The notes under the pieces are model-generated. The model searched no databases. It was not told where the DNA came from and worked only from the letters and a program-made list of their open reading frames with translations. Source: Capillidium heterosporum (Eukaryota; Entomophthoromycota; Entomophthoromycetes; Entomophthorales; Capillidiaceae). Taken from it: 64,000 nt of DNA. The stretch lies in contig WBMQ01000005.1 in the NCBI GenBank assembly GCA_016630905.1, forward strand, positions 992,001-1,056,000, read 5' to 3'. Each line of letters opens with the position of its first letter. Within the stretch, counting starts at the first letter, position 1. Below are positions 10,401-22,150 of the stretch, piece after piece. Position numbers and translations under genes: made by a program.

Positions 10401-13021
10401 AGGTGAGCATCCAGGTAATTCTGACCCAGGCCTTACGGGCTGGAGTGAGTTTCATCTCTTGAACGGCCTGAGGCTTCTTCTTCTCACTATTACCAGTGAC
10501 TGGCTTCATCTCAAATCCACCTGACTTTTCGCTAGGAACTTGACTGTTTGCATTCTCATCTTGACCGTAGTGTCCATATTCAGAAGTAGGGAACCCACGG
10601 CTTAGAGTGTTGTTGTTCGAATTGTCAACGTAGACGGATTCAACAGTCTGGCCAAATCGACCACCGTTACCGCCGAATCCAGAGTATAACGAGTCATTGT
10701 CATCATCTCGTGCTCCTGGGAGTGGTAGACCTAAGTTGTCGTTGGGGCTGGATTTGACGTCGCGGATTGAAGCACGAAGTGAATCTTCCAAGTCCTTCCA
10801 ACGCATCTCGGATAAGAACACCTTGGTAGTGCCTAGGACATATTCAGAACCAGAAGCCCATCCTGATATAGTTGCAAACGACTCTACTTGCTGCTTGGGT
10901 GGTCTCAGCGCATCCAAGTTCATGGACTTGGCGACCAGCTCGTAACGCTCGATGAACTCCTCGAATGTGAAGCTGTTGCTCAGATCCAACCCTAGGTGGT
11001 CCATAAGGATGGGAAGTGAGAACGCCTCGACCTGGCTGGTGATCGAATCCAAGCTGTAGTTGGGGGTGATGGCGAGGTTGTCTTTGTCGAAGGATGCGAT
11101 ATTGATGACGGTCCATACTTTGGTGGCATCTAGAGTGGCAAATAAGTCGTTCAAAGTGGTGTTGAGTTGGGAGAGGATCGTGGGGACATTGGTCTCTTCA
11201 CTCTGGCTGGGCTTCTTTTTGTGCTTACGGCTTGGTTGGCGCATGGGTGTAGTAGGCTGTTGAGCCGATACAATAGTAAGCTGGTTCTGAGGATGAGCAC
11301 GGATAGCCAAAGCATCAGATGAGAACAGCTCGGCAACAAAGGGGTTGGCGCAGTTGGCAGTTCCATCTGAGTTGCGGAACAAGGTAACAAGATCTGGGGG
11401 AATACCATCCAAGTTCATCACCACAAAGTCGTCGACTGTGTACTCGACGTGTCCGGCGTAGTGGTTAATACCAAAGGCTGTCACGTTGTTAGGATCCATG
11501 GTGAAGTCAGGATTGGTGCCAAAGCTACGTAGACTCGATAGGAACTTGTCGTCTCCACGCTTAGATTCAGGCCTGTTGCAGTGGCGGTTGATGGCTTTGA
11601 TGATTCCTGAGTCGCCATCGGGTCCGGCAAGGAGGTGGGAGGCTGACTTGAACTGGACTGGGCCTTGGTTGGGGAGTTCGATGTCGTCTTCAACCAACTC
11701 TGCTCTGAATCCTTTCTCGGGGGAGATCAATTGTTCCAAGGCATAATGGCTGACCTTCTCGTTGGCAAAGTTGATGCAGAACTGCTCAAAGTAGTTTGTC
11801 TGGAACGATTGGAAACCAAACTGGTCCAGCATGGCGATGAAGTTGGCTGGCTCGTCTTCACAGAACTTGGAGTTTATGGCTTCGACGATCCAAGAGAACA
11901 ACAGGGAGTACAAAGTCGATGCCAAGGTATCCCTGAGGGAGGCGGACTGGGGTACGTCTAAGAATACGGTACATAACTCTTTTCCTACCAGCTGGGAACG
12001 TGAGGTTAAGGCAGTTTCCAGGTCGCTAGTGTTGACTCCGAGAAGGTCGGCCACCAAGCTCAACAGCTCTGGATTGACGATAACAGAAGTATCCTGACCT
12101 GCAACCTTAGAAAAGTTGATGTTACCCAGGTGGAGGATGGTGGCCACCAACTGGACGATCTTGGCTCTGGCCTTGGACTTGAGACCAACACCCTTCATCG
12201 ACTCCATCAAATACCCATAGTTCGCCTTATCGTCGTGGGAAGTAACCAAGTTGGGGTTGGAGTTGATCAAGTAGTTGAAGCTCTGAAGGCTAGGCTGGGC
12301 TGGCAGGTTGAGTCGTTCCCGTTCCTCGGCCGAGGCTCCGTATAGTAGCTGGTAGAAGACGTGGAAGTTACGTTCACCGGTCGGGACGTTGTAGACTCTG
12401 GGCTTCTCAAGGTAGTAGGTGAGGGTCTTGATACCGATTATACGACCCCTGGCGTTGAACTGGATCTCCTGGAACTTACCATGCCTGGACGAGTTTTGGT
12501 TGTGGATGGTGGCAGCGTTACCGAAGGCCTCAAGGACGTTGCCGAGATTGGCTAACTGCTCGTCGATTTTGCTGGGCTTCTTGGGGTTCATGGCCAGTTG
12601 GCAGAGCTGGTTCAGCACCAGCTTGTAGTTTTCGCTTTTACCACTGTTAGTAGTGCCGCTACAATATAGGAGTTAGTATCATATGTATGCAATAGAAATA
12701 CCAAAAGATAAATGATTGGTCTTGGCCCATGCGTCGTAGATGAAGGTAAGCCCGAGTTGCCAAGGCAAAGATGTGGGGTGGTAATGACTCGAATGAATCA
12801 TCAAAGTTTTTGTACCCAACTTCGGCGTACTGGTTACTGTACTGGTCGTTGTAGCATTGCAGAGCCTTTCCAGGATTCAAGCTGACAAGCACCGAGTTAT
12901 TTATGGCCGTGTAGGGCTGCTCTTGGTCCAATCGCTGTAACAAGTACTCGGCTATTTCCCTGCTTCCTCCAACATTTAGTTGGGCTAGATCTCCAGGGCC
13001 ATTGTACTTATTTTGGTTCAT
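7468..13021 (-). CDS. Chitin synthase with myosin motor-like domain (class V/VII type)
   Basis: Polymerises chitin from UDP-GlcNAc at the plasma membrane; the fused motor-like head is known from filamentous fungi, not yeasts. Two exons, 13021-12702 and 12658-7468, give about 1,836 residues; the 43-nt intron has a TACTAAC branch site. Residues 1-~730 are the myosin head-like part, with Walker A GTTNSGKS at 108-115 directly after the intron and the LEAFGNAATIHNQNSSRHGK region following. Membrane segments lie near 850-910, a cytochrome b5-like stretch near 920-1000, and a membrane segment near 1160-1183. The family-2 glycosyltransferase core has MVDADTDV near 1366, EDRYLTTLML near 1481 and QRRRW near 1521. 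C-terminal membrane helices end near 1640. The last 190 residues are a Pro/Gln/Ser/Tyr-rich tail with a repeated RTQPYP unit instead of an obvious DEK domain. The P-loop keeps GxxxxGKS but not the usual GESGAGK. Confidence 0.95.
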
Positions 13022-14354
13022 ATTAAGCTGGCCTTAGTTGACTATTTTTCGACTAATATATTGATTTTGTGTGTTCGAAAATGCAAGCCCTTATGCTTTT
13101 TATCTATTATTTACAGCCTTTAATTAGTAAATAAAAATATATTGAAAGCGAATATTGTCAGCTGGTAGTATTGCAGTGAGATGCCTAAAGTTGGTGCTAT
13201 TCATGGGTAACTAAGTTGAAGTATATATATGCATGACCTTATTTCTGTTGATATTAAAGAACTCAACTCTACTGTATAAATCTTTCTGAACTTCATACTA
13301 CTTATTTTATTTTTAGCTTGGGTTCTTGTTGACAATTTATTTTTAAGAGCGCTCATTCCTCAAATTCATCATCTCAAGAAACCCATCTTACTAATTTGCA
13401 TCAGGAACAAATTCAATTTCCACCATTTAAATTCTGCCTATTAATTTCATTTATTAGCAGTTATAATTGGTACACTGGAAATCTTTTGCGGTTTGATTTT
13501 ACCAAAACACTAAATCCTATCTAGGAAATTTCTTTAATCTATTTCAATCAATATAAAGATAAGTTAGTTTACATCTACTTGGAAATACATACCTAATGCT
13601 ATACTTTAACATACAACTCCACTAAAAATATCACTATTGTTGGCTTACTTTTGTATAAATAGAATATGCCTAAAGTATATATAGAATCTGCTGTCGTTTT
13701 TCTAAATATAACGAACCAGGCAACAGTGCCAAGATCAAGCTCTCAAACTAAATGGAGATTAAATACATTCTCCACATATATATACAGCATGACTTATTAT
13801 CTATACTTCTATCATTTGGATAGTTTACATATATTTTCAAGAAATTCAATTAGATTTATTAAAGCTTATTGAAATCTAATTTTTCCAGCATATGGAGTTA
13901 TATTTACATTGTATAAGAGGCGAGTTTAATTTTATATGTATCATTCATTACATATGCAGAAACATAGCACTAAGCATAGTATATCTTCAAATTATGAAAG
14001 CTTATATAATTATTGACTAAGTTAGAACTTCATCTACTTGTAATAGATATGTATTTTTAAGCCAACTATATACTCGATAAACCAATCGCCTTTACTTTTC
14101 AGTTAAAATTTTGTCATTGGTAAGTTACCCGAAGCAAATTAATGTATGTTCAATAGAGTTACACTCCTTCTATATCCAATAAACGTTCCGTAGTTTCTCC
14201 GACTAAAGAGTAGATTCCTTATTTCGAAAATTGAATTAGTTCTCTTTGAAACCACTAGCTTTACAACATCCACAACACTTTAGCTTCTCGAGATTAGTAA
14301 GTTTGGAGAGGTAGGATACTCATACCAACACCACCAAGTCAAATTAATATTCCA
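13022..14354. other. Intergenic region
   Basis: AT-rich, divergently flanked by the chitin synthase start and the first cysteine-rich gene, so it should hold both promoters. No gene recognised; the small open frame near 13666 has no coding character. Confidence 0.5.
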
Positions 14355-15164
14355 ATGATAGCTTATCAAAATAACTTCAACAGTTTACCAATAATAAACA
14401 CCAACTTTCAACTTCGATCCAACTACCACAAAAAGTTAGTAGCTCGTAGCTTTCAGAACATCGATATACCCACTTTCATAGAGCAATGTAAAACGACATG
14501 TGCTAGCGAAATTTGCTTGAAAACTTGTGACTTACTTGGCATCTTCTACAAGGACGATGAAGACAAGCTAAACAAATGCGAGGATAAGTGCAACAAACTG
14601 ACTAACTGTGATGGAAAGTGCTCAGAACACGGCAGATGTGGTAATGACTGTCTTTATGAAATTCTTGGTACTACACGATCGGAAGCAAACGCTAGTCAAA
14701 AAGTTAGTGATGTCAGCGGAAATTGTAAGAGCAAGAACGAAGATAAACTTTATACCTGTATTGCAAAGGCCCTCAACGTCAAGAAGGAGGTAGTGAAAGA
14801 AGCTGATGATTGTGTCAATTCCAAGTGTATTCAAAGCCAATCTTATCCAGCTTTAATCCAATGTCAAAATAAATGTCAAAAACCTTTACTCGATATAGCC
14901 TTTACTGATATGCTGTCTAAGGCTTCCGACAGTATCAAAACTTTATCTAGTAATGGCCCATCTAAGACAAGTACCGGGAGATCAACTTCATCAACCATTT
15001 TTAATGACGGAAAAGAGACTTTAGTAAGCACTTCAACCTCGAAAAGCTTGGGATCTAGTGGTAATTCCTTTAGTGAGACTTCTCATAGTCAAAATTTATC
15101 AAAGTCTTTGCTTCTATCAAGCTCACTTTGCTTTATACTGAGCTTGACAGCCTCTTTAATTTAA
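14355..15164 (+). CDS. Cysteine-rich tail-anchored/GPI-like protein, array member 1 (16 Cys)
   Basis: 269 residues of unknown function, the most divergent member of a tandem family. After an N-terminal stretch ending KLVARS it carries the cysteine framework C-x3-C-x4-C-x3-C, then KC..KC pairs, a DC-ILG segment and a final QC..KC-QKP block. An extra insertion (CDGKCSEHGRC) raises the count to 16 against 14 in the other members. A Ser/Thr-rich stalk (about 190-245) precedes a hydrophobic C-terminus, as in GPI-anchored fungal surface proteins. No hydrophobic signal peptide is visible at the N-terminus. Unlike the other intact members it has no obvious TATA box at -44. It may be a cell-surface protein; the role is unknown. 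Confidence 0.75.
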   Translation: MIAYQNNFNSLPIINTNFQLRSNYHKKLVARSFQNIDIPTFIEQCKTTCASEICLKTCDLLGIFYKDDEDKLNKCEDKCNKLTNCDGKCSEHGRCGNDCLYEILGTTRSEANASQKVSDVSGNCKSKNEDKLYTCIAKALNVKKEVVKEADDCVNSKCIQSQSYPALIQCQNKCQKPLLDIAFTDMLSKASDSIKTLSSNGPSKTSTGRSTSSTIFNDGKETLVSTSTSKSLGSSGNSFSETSHSQNLSKSLLLSSSLCFILSLTASLI

Positions 15165-16044
15165 ATTTTATATACTAGCTGATCAATAAAGGAATTTATT
15201 CGCCAATATTTTAAACTTTACTGTCTGATTTCAATTTCTTTTGATTTTTAGCTAAGTATACGTGGTATATTTAACTAAAACTCGGCTCTAATAACTATTT
15301 TCGTCATTTCTTTTCATTATAAGGCTGCTCGAACCAAAGTTCATATGAAATTAGTAGGCATCCTATCTGGAGAACTATACCTAATCAACCATAATATCAA
15401 AAATAAAAAACCAAATAAACCAATCTTTTCCTTATAACCAAGCCTTGCCCTTGATCTATATGAAAATTTTTGATGAAGACTAATGCTTGGAGTACCGATG
15501 TGAATCAAATACTATAAGTGTAGGATAATTTTCATTTGATATAAGAAACTTGGTTTGTCTTTAAGTTATAAAGGGGTAAAACGGATACATTGCTATAATA
15601 GATTACCTCAATATGCTTTCATTATATTTTAATAGGTAATGATGGTGATTTCAGAGTTTAATGTCCATCCAGCAACTGCTTCCTATTTCCTCATTAATAT
15701 TACATCTCTACTTCCAAGAGTTTTACAAATTGGGATTTTGTATATCAGTAGTTTTAATTTATATACAACTATAAATTGGATTATGGACCAAAGTAGTATG
15801 GCTATCCTATATCTTTTTACAAATTATCGAATTTTTAATATCGATTATATCTAATTTGATTGTTAGATATTAAGAATTAACATTATATAGAGTCCTTGCG
15901 AATTTTTTAAACTATGGAATCATCTCATATTCGGCTAAAGTTACTCGAAAAATATACTTTTGCCAATCTACCTTATATAAAATGCTATAGATACGGTAAA
16001 CCTCATCAAAAATTTAAACAAAATTGAAATTACAGTTTTTCACT
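15165..16044. other. Intergenic region within the cysteine-rich array
   Basis: AT-rich spacer. A 71-codon open frame near 15639 is rich in Ile/Tyr/Asn and is not supported as a gene. Confidence 0.4.
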
Positions 16045-16611
16045 ACATCTCCCAAGACATCCAAACTCTTGACGTAACTAACTTCCATTTCAACAGTATC
16101 AAAGGTGGAGGATTAATTAGACGTAACGATGAGAAGTCTGACAATAATTAAATCATATAATGCTGCAAATCTAATAAGCTTTACAAAGATAGTAAATATA
16201 AGATCAATGACTGCTTTAAATGATGTTTTAACGATGAAGCTTGCCTAATAGATTGTATTTTGAGTATTGTTGGTATAGAAAAGAAGAGTTTTGGGGTTTT
16301 CGTAAAAGCTGTCAGCAAAGCTACATCGTGCAGTAAGGGAGTTAGGATGGAAGATAGTATCTTCGAATATATAAGGATAGTAAAATATATAGGGAGGCCG
16401 AAGTAAAGCATGATAGTACATAAAATTGGAGTGTAAGAAAAAACACGGCTTAAACTTTTGTACAGTATTCAACTCGTTGCCTGAAACCTATGTACGGTAT
16501 AAATGCTACTATCAGCATCAATTCTTTATCCATGACATAAGCCTATCGAAAACTTCATTGTATTCTATTTCACTATTAGTCTTACTGGGTACTATACCAG
16601 CTCTCGTATAG
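16045..16611 (+). pseudogene. Cysteine-rich family pseudogene, array member 2
   Basis: Decayed paralogue of the neighbouring genes. Around 16080-16110 it keeps the N-terminal motif NFHFNSI followed by a remnant of the LIAR motif. From 16205 it reads KINDC, then an AC..DC pair, a SIVGIEKKSFG segment equivalent to AILGIDKKDY, and a late CS pair, with several in-frame stops. At 16547-16611 the hydrophobic C-terminus LSKTSLYSISLLVLLGT is intact in another frame. The start and the first cysteines are not recoverable. It sits at the spacing expected for one repeat unit of the array. Confidence 0.8.
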
Positions 16612-17302
16612 CTGCTTTAACATTAGATAGCACAATATATGTCCACACTCCATAGTATTTGTCACAGTATAGTTATATATTTAAATACTATAAAAACTTT
16701 AATTTCAAAATTACTAATATTTAGGAAATTAAGAAATTTAAGATATATTATTTTTTTTAAAAGCTAAGTTTATTATTGCAAACTAAAAGATTTGTAATGA
16801 TATAGGAGGATGCACTTGCCTTATATTTGAAGCCATATAGTTCTTTCAAATAAACTGTTGACCTGTATTTCAAATTTCTTCACTGTTAGGGTTGACCCTA
16901 GTTACCAGTTCCTAATGGAAAGGATCAGTAGTTTTTGCAATTTAACGGAATATTTCTAGCCAAAACCAAAGTAGACTTTGTTAGTTCAAGGGGTGCGAAA
17001 TAGACATCGGTTTATAAAATATTTCATTAGCTATTAGGAAAGCTCCGCTAGGTTACTAACAAAACTTTGCAGCTCTTGACAGGTCAAATTGAAGCTAAAC
17101 TAAGGAGGCATTGTTCCAGCAAAACATTATTATTTAAGAATTTATAATGAATATTGCAAAAACTTTGAAATTCAATCGGTTTAGCTAGTTTTAGTCCCCA
17201 TATTTGGAGCTACATCCGATATTTGTAAGTAAATGGTCATTGAACCCTAAAAATATATCATTTCAATAAATTAAACACCTATACAAAAATTAGAATAGGA
17301 CT
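16612..17302. other. Intergenic region within the array
   Basis: AT-rich. Around 16800-16870 it shares short stretches with the sequences downstream of the other members (near 18390, 20040 and 21740), consistent with the duplication unit including 3' flank. No gene seen. Confidence 0.4.
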
Positions 17303-17328
17303 TATGACCTACTTGAAGATCTTTGACA
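17303..17328 (+). promoter_or_regulatory. Upstream element shared with array member 6
   Basis: TATGACCTACTTGAAGATCT followed by TTGACA lies 145 bp before the ATG. The matching element of member 6, at 22151-22176, lies 147 bp before its ATG. Sequence and spacing are both kept, suggesting a regulatory site, although shared ancestry of the flank is an alternative. Confidence 0.45.
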
Positions 17329-17404
17329 AGTTCTAATAATGCTTTGAAACTAATTAATGATGGGGAGTAAAGGGACTTTTAAAGGTCTTTAAATCGACAC
17401 AAGG

Positions 17405-17412
17405 TATAAATA
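17405..17412 (+). promoter_or_regulatory. TATA box of array member 3
   Basis: TATAAATA, 43 bp before the ATG at 17448. The same box occurs at nearly the same distance in members 4, 5 and 6. Confidence 0.7.
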
Positions 17413-17447
17413 CTCTGGATTACTTTTACTTCTTTAATCTATCCACC

Positions 17448-18100
17448 ATGACCGCTCTTTCATCTATTCCATTAGGCGTTCCAACTTTCAATTTGAATAA
17501 CCTTTGTCCCAGCAGCGTTCGAAACGAGCGACTAGTTGCTCGTCAGCTGGACCAATCTACTTCTGACCAAGCTGTACAGCAATGCAAGGCTGCCTGTGCC
17601 GAAGAGATATGTTCCAAAGTCTGTGAGCTCTCCATAAAGTTCTTCAAGGACAATGCGTCTAAGATCAATGACTGTGCCAGTAAATGTTCGTCATCGGATC
17701 AGGCCTGTATAGGTAACTGTACAGTCACTATATTTGGGGTTGACAAGAAGGATTACGCTGCAACCCAGGCTATTGCTGACCAGACGAAAGCCTGCCAAGC
17801 CGATATAAAGGATGCCGATAAGTATCAAGACTGCTTCAGTAAGGCACTTAAACTGGATACAAGTGTCGTAAAGCAAGCAACCAACTGTGTCAAGAATGAC
17901 TGTATCAAAAGGATACGTTGGAGTCCTTTACACAGTGTTCCATCACTTGTCAGAAACCACTGTTTGACAAATCTACGATAAATACCAACTCTACATCCAA
18001 AGCATCTAACAGTACCTCCAATACCATCGGTTTATCGAAAACTTCATTGTACTCCATCTCATTTTTTATTCTACTGAGTGCTGCATCAGCTTTTGCATAG
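17448..18100 (+). pseudogene. Cysteine-rich protein, array member 3, with one frameshift
   Basis: The first 154 or so codons are fully family-like: an N-terminus ending RLVARQ, QCKAACAEEICSKVCEL, the KC..AC..NC group, FGVDKKDY, and NCVKNDC. At about 17907-17911 the run AAAA is one A short of what the family needs (the paralogues read a further Lys-Asp-Thr). The frame shifts and ends at 17981. In the next frame, FTQCSITCQKP, a short Ser/Thr stalk and the hydrophobic tail LSKTSLYSISFFILL continue to 18100, so the remainder is intact. Fourteen framework cysteines are present across the two frames, plus one near the N-terminus. The shift is either a recent pseudogenising deletion or a homopolymer error in the assembly. 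The clean TATA box argues for recent expression. Confidence 0.8.
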
Positions 18101-19106
18101 CTATATTTAATAACTTTTCTCATAAATAGGCAATACACAATGTCGTATAGCAATAAATATGGAATAGTCACTTCAATATAATAGTATGTTTTAAAATTAT
18201 AATAATTTATTTAAAATATTACACCTTATACTTTGGTCTATTTGAGTAGCACTTCAACTGAAGTAAGCCATTGGTTCAGTTTTAACAATTCCAGACCTTT
18301 ATGATCAATAGCAGCTTCCTAATTCTCTACGAACCTATTCGTCTACCTGGATGTGGCACTTTATCAAAATTTTCAGAAGATACCATCTTTGAAAAATTTG
18401 GCTGCAAAATGTTTTTATTTTACCTTTGAAAGCATATAATTTTTCCATCTAACCTGGTAATTGAGTATCTTTTTAAGCCAAGTCATCAGTTTGAATCATA
18501 AGAAATGCGACTTAGTATATAGAAATATTCCGGTTCTTAATATAAGTTAATCGGAACAAAATTAAGGAACCTTCTCAATAGAATATTAGAACAGGTGTAA
18601 ATTTAGTTCTCTTAGCAATTAAATTTTAAACTACAGATGAGAAGCTTTCAATTTAAATTTTATACTAAATTTATTAGTGAAGAAGGCCGATTGTTTGTCT
18701 TTTCTATCCTTTTCAGACAGGTAAATTGGCCGAAAAATCAATCTTTTCAGCTTAAGAGCTAAAGCATATCAATAAAATTCACAACAAATTTTAATATTTT
18801 GAAATCAATTTAGCTAATCTTATTCTTATACTCGAAATTGATTTAGTATGTATATCATATTAATATTTGAGAGTGGAATCCAATTGAAAATTAGACTTAC
18901 GCAGCCATAGGTCCACCTAAGCGAAGTATATGGGTAAGGTGTAGGGGCTTTTGAATTAGTTATTTGCGACGATTTACAGCGAAATTAATGGTAAAATAGA
19001 ACTGATGACTTATTCGGGGGGTTTTAACAGAGTATTCCAATTTAGCAAACTACGGAACATCGAGGAATCGGATCCATTTAAAATTTTATAGCTCTTATGA
19101 AAGAGT
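18101..19106. other. Intergenic region within the array
   Basis: AT-rich spacer ending in the promoter of the next member. GATGACTTATT at about 19014 is a weak match to the upstream element of members 3 and 6. Confidence 0.4.
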
Positions 19107-19114
19107 ATAAATAC
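19107..19114 (+). promoter_or_regulatory. TATA box of array member 4
   Basis: TATAAATA 43 bp before the ATG at 19150. Confidence 0.7.
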
Positions 19115-19149
19115 TTCAAATTTCTTATCCCTTTTAAAGTTCATTCATC

Positions 19150-19788
19150 ATGTCAACTCTTCAATCCATCTCTTTAAACCTTCCAACCCTCAACTTGAAC
19201 AACCTTCGCTTCAACAATCCTAGAAATGCCAGGCTAGTCGCTCGTCAAGCTGGTCAAACCGATACCGACAAATCAGCTAGTCAGTGTAAATTAGCTTGTA
19301 CTGAAGACATATGCAAAAAGATGTGTGACCTAATGACAAAATTTATCAAGGACAATAGCTCTAAGATCAAGGACTGTGCTAGCAAATGCTCAACCAATGC
19401 CTGCGCGAACGACTGTTCCATCGCCATACTTGGTATCAACAAGCAGGACTATGAAGCTGTCCAGAAGATTTCCCAACAGACTGGCCAGTGCAGCTCAGGG
19501 ACTACTGATGAAGATAAGATTGCCGATTGTACAAGTAAGGTGCTTAATGTGGACAAAGGACTTATAAAAGAAGCCCAAGACTGCGTCAAAAATGAATGCC
19601 TAAATAAGGATACTTTGGAGACAATGATTCAATGCTCTATCACCTGTGAAAAACCAATTTACGACCTAACTGCCGCTAAGAACAAGGCTTCAGGCAAGGC
19701 AATTTCTGATGCTACGAGCCTATCGAAGATTTCGTTGTACTCCATCTCACTTCTTATCTTGCTGGGCACCACGTCAGCTCTCATTTAA
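19150..19788 (+). CDS. Cysteine-rich protein, array member 4 (intact)
   Basis: 212 residues, unknown function. The leader of about 34 residues has two Leu-Asn-Leu-rich stretches and ends ARLVARQ; it is not hydrophobic enough for a classical signal peptide. The core (about 43-175) has 14 cysteines in the order C-x3-C-x4-C-x3-C, then DC, KC, AC, DC, an ILGINKQDY helix, QC, DC, then DC-x4-C and QC-x3-C. A short stalk leads to the hydrophobic tail SLYSISLLILLGTT at the very C-terminus. The arrangement resembles a small disulphide-rich surface protein held by a GPI or tail anchor. The start is fixed by the TATA box 43 bp upstream, which leaves a 5' UTR of only about 10-20 nt and no room for an upstream exon. 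No introns are needed. Confidence 0.85.
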   Translation: MSTLQSISLNLPTLNLNNLRFNNPRNARLVARQAGQTDTDKSASQCKLACTEDICKKMCDLMTKFIKDNSSKIKDCASKCSTNACANDCSIAILGINKQDYEAVQKISQQTGQCSSGTTDEDKIADCTSKVLNVDKGLIKEAQDCVKNECLNKDTLETMIQCSITCEKPIYDLTAAKNKASGKAISDATSLSKISLYSISLLILLGTTSALI

Positions 19789-20929
19789 TTGCTCTCAACT
19801 ACTTTGGTAATAAATATTTACTTAGTCTATATATATTTTCAGTGCTGTTTCGTAATAATCTAAAGCAGTATGTTCTAAAACCACAGCTCTTTTAATTCCT
19901 ACCTATCTTTTAGTAGTCAAAAACAGATTATTTGATATATATGCCTTTTAAGCAATACTATAATTAAAAATAGCAGATTTAACATTTTAATTTGTAAAAT
20001 TGAATACTAAAATATCCATAGGCAATGTTTGAAAAGTTCCTTTATTTTGCTTTTAAAACATGCAAACATTTTCAAATAAATTGCTACTTTAGCAATACAA
20101 GGTTTTTGCTTTATTATGCCATGCCATTTCAGTCTACATCATAAGAAATGCAAATTAGTTTGTTATTTTCCATATTCTCATGACAAGCTAATTAGGATAG
20201 AATTGAGATATTTTACTAATGGATTATTCAAATAAAACAAAGCTGGACCTTGGTAGAGATAGCCACAAACTTTGGCATTGTAATACCAATTTGATGATAT
20301 TGTTATAATTGAAATCGATGTAGCTTATTTATAGCAGCAAGTAGGAACTTTTATAATTAAACATTACCTATGTAGTCACTAATCTATCCTAGCGAAATAT
20401 ATGAATGGGCCGAATAGATTTTAAAACTATATGTTCACTATAATTTACAGAAAATAATGTTGTTGCAGAATTGGTAATATACCCAGAGACTTCCTATATT
20501 ATAATGCTTTGAAGTTAAAAAGTGAAAACTACGTCCACGTCAACCGCCAAGCCAGAAAACAGTGTTTACTAAGGGTATTCATTAAATGTGGTTTGGCTGT
20601 TAGCCGGAGCATAATATATCAAAATACAACAATGTACGAGGATGAATATTAGGAAAATGATTGCAAAGCACACATTTATCAAATCTTTGAAAGAAATAGT
20701 ATTTAAGGGATACATATTTTAGGCTACTAAACGTTTATGATAATGCTAAGCCTTAAATGCTAAGACGTAGTAAAAACATACTCAAAAAGAGAAAAGGATA
20801 AGTTATAGTGGAAAAGACAAACTAGTTCAATTTCAAATTTATAATTCGATGAGTAAAATCCTAACCAATACGCTATAGTACTTGGTATAATAGCAGCACA
20901 TTTCAAATTCTTAAACTCACATAAAGTGA
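19789..20929. other. Intergenic region within the array
   Basis: AT-rich spacer. No gene recognised on either strand. Confidence 0.4.
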
Positions 20930-20937
20930 TATAAATA
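20930..20937 (+). promoter_or_regulatory. TATA box of array member 5
   Basis: TATAAATA 44 bp before the ATG at 20974. Confidence 0.7.
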
Positions 20938-20973
20938 CCTTGGGTTTTTTGAATTATTGAACTTTCATTCATT

Positions 20974-21647
20974 ATGTCAGCTCTTCAATCCATCGCTCTA
21001 GGCGTTCCAGTCTTCAACCTGAGCAACCTTCATATCAACACTACTAGAAATTCTAGGTTAGTCGCCCGTCAAGATGGTCAACTTGACACTAGCCAAATCT
21101 TTGCTCAGTGTAAATCTTGCACCGATGCTATCTGTACAAGGCTTTGTGAACTGGCCGGAAATTTTCTCAAAGAAAACACCACCAACTTTAACAACTGTGG
21201 CAAAAAGTGTTCGACCGAGGCATGCTTGAAGGACTGCGTCATCACTCTATTCGGTATCGATAAAAAGGATTTTGAAGCTATCGAGAAAGTTGCTGAAAAG
21301 ACCAAATCATGCAGTTCTGAAATTACTGCTGAAGATGATACCATTGAGTGTATCAGTAAGGCGCTCAATGTGGAAAAGTGGATCGTCAAAGATACAAACG
21401 ATTGTGTGAATGATAAAGTGCCTCAAGCAGGATACGTTCCAAGCTTTTAACCAGTGCACAGTTGTCTGTGAGAGACCTCTCTATGATCACGCTTTCACCT
21501 TCCAGTAAATCTGCAAACAAAACCTCCCCTAAGGTTGGCAGTAGCTTTTCGTCCAAGGCAACTTTCGATTCTACAAGCCCATCAAAAACCTCCTTGTATT
21601 CTATCTCACTCCTATTCATACTAAGTACCATATCAGTTTTCATATAA
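20974..21647 (+). pseudogene. Cysteine-rich protein, array member 5, with two frameshifts
   Basis: The N-terminal 148 or so codons are family-like (leader ending RLVARQ, then the cysteine framework, FGIDKKDFEA, NDCVNDK). One residue is missing between the first two cysteines (C-x2-C rather than C-x3-C). At about 21415 an extra A in GATAAAGTGCC shifts the frame, which would end at 21450. In the next frame CLKQDTF..QC..CERPLYD continues. Near 21480-21505 a second +1 change is needed to enter the frame that carries the stalk and the hydrophobic tail PSKTSLYSISLLFIL, ending at 21647. Both lesions fall near the end of the core, so a product would lose the C-terminal anchor. The promoter looks intact. 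Confidence 0.8.
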
Positions 21648-22150
21648 TTTCCTTTTATTTCTAGTAGTTAAAATAAAATGTTTTAAACATACATTCAAAA
21701 ATACAGTAGTTTAATTGTTTAAAAATGTCTATTTTACTCTTGAAAATATGCAAACATTTCTCAACAAATCGTTGATTAAACTCTACAAATCTTTACTGAG
21801 CCAAGCCAAATCGAAACCAAATTCAAGTACACCCAAAATTTGAAATTTTCTGGGTCCTCAAAATGGTGAAATACAAGCCAAATTAGGAGTAGGGAGCTAG
21901 TATCCTTTCGATAAAATGACCAAAGAAATTTCGATTTAAGCACTACAATAACTGTCAATATAAAGTTTAATGAGTAAAGGAGCCTGTTTAATAAGTATTG
22001 GTCCCATATTTGAGTTTGATATGGTATCTGCACCCAAAATGGTTATCGAACTTTGAAGAAATTTATTGTTTTATTAAACTTTGCAGCCAAAAAGTCAATA
22101 TTGTACTGTCTGATTGTGATTTAATACCACATAGCTACCGCTTTAGAACT
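21648..22150. other. Intergenic region within the array
   Basis: AT-rich spacer with the upstream promoter region of member 6; no gene seen. Confidence 0.4.

Noticed and set aside
7813-12555. Many plus-strand open frames opposite the chitin synthase
   Set aside because: Shadows of the long minus-strand coding exon; none has a domain.
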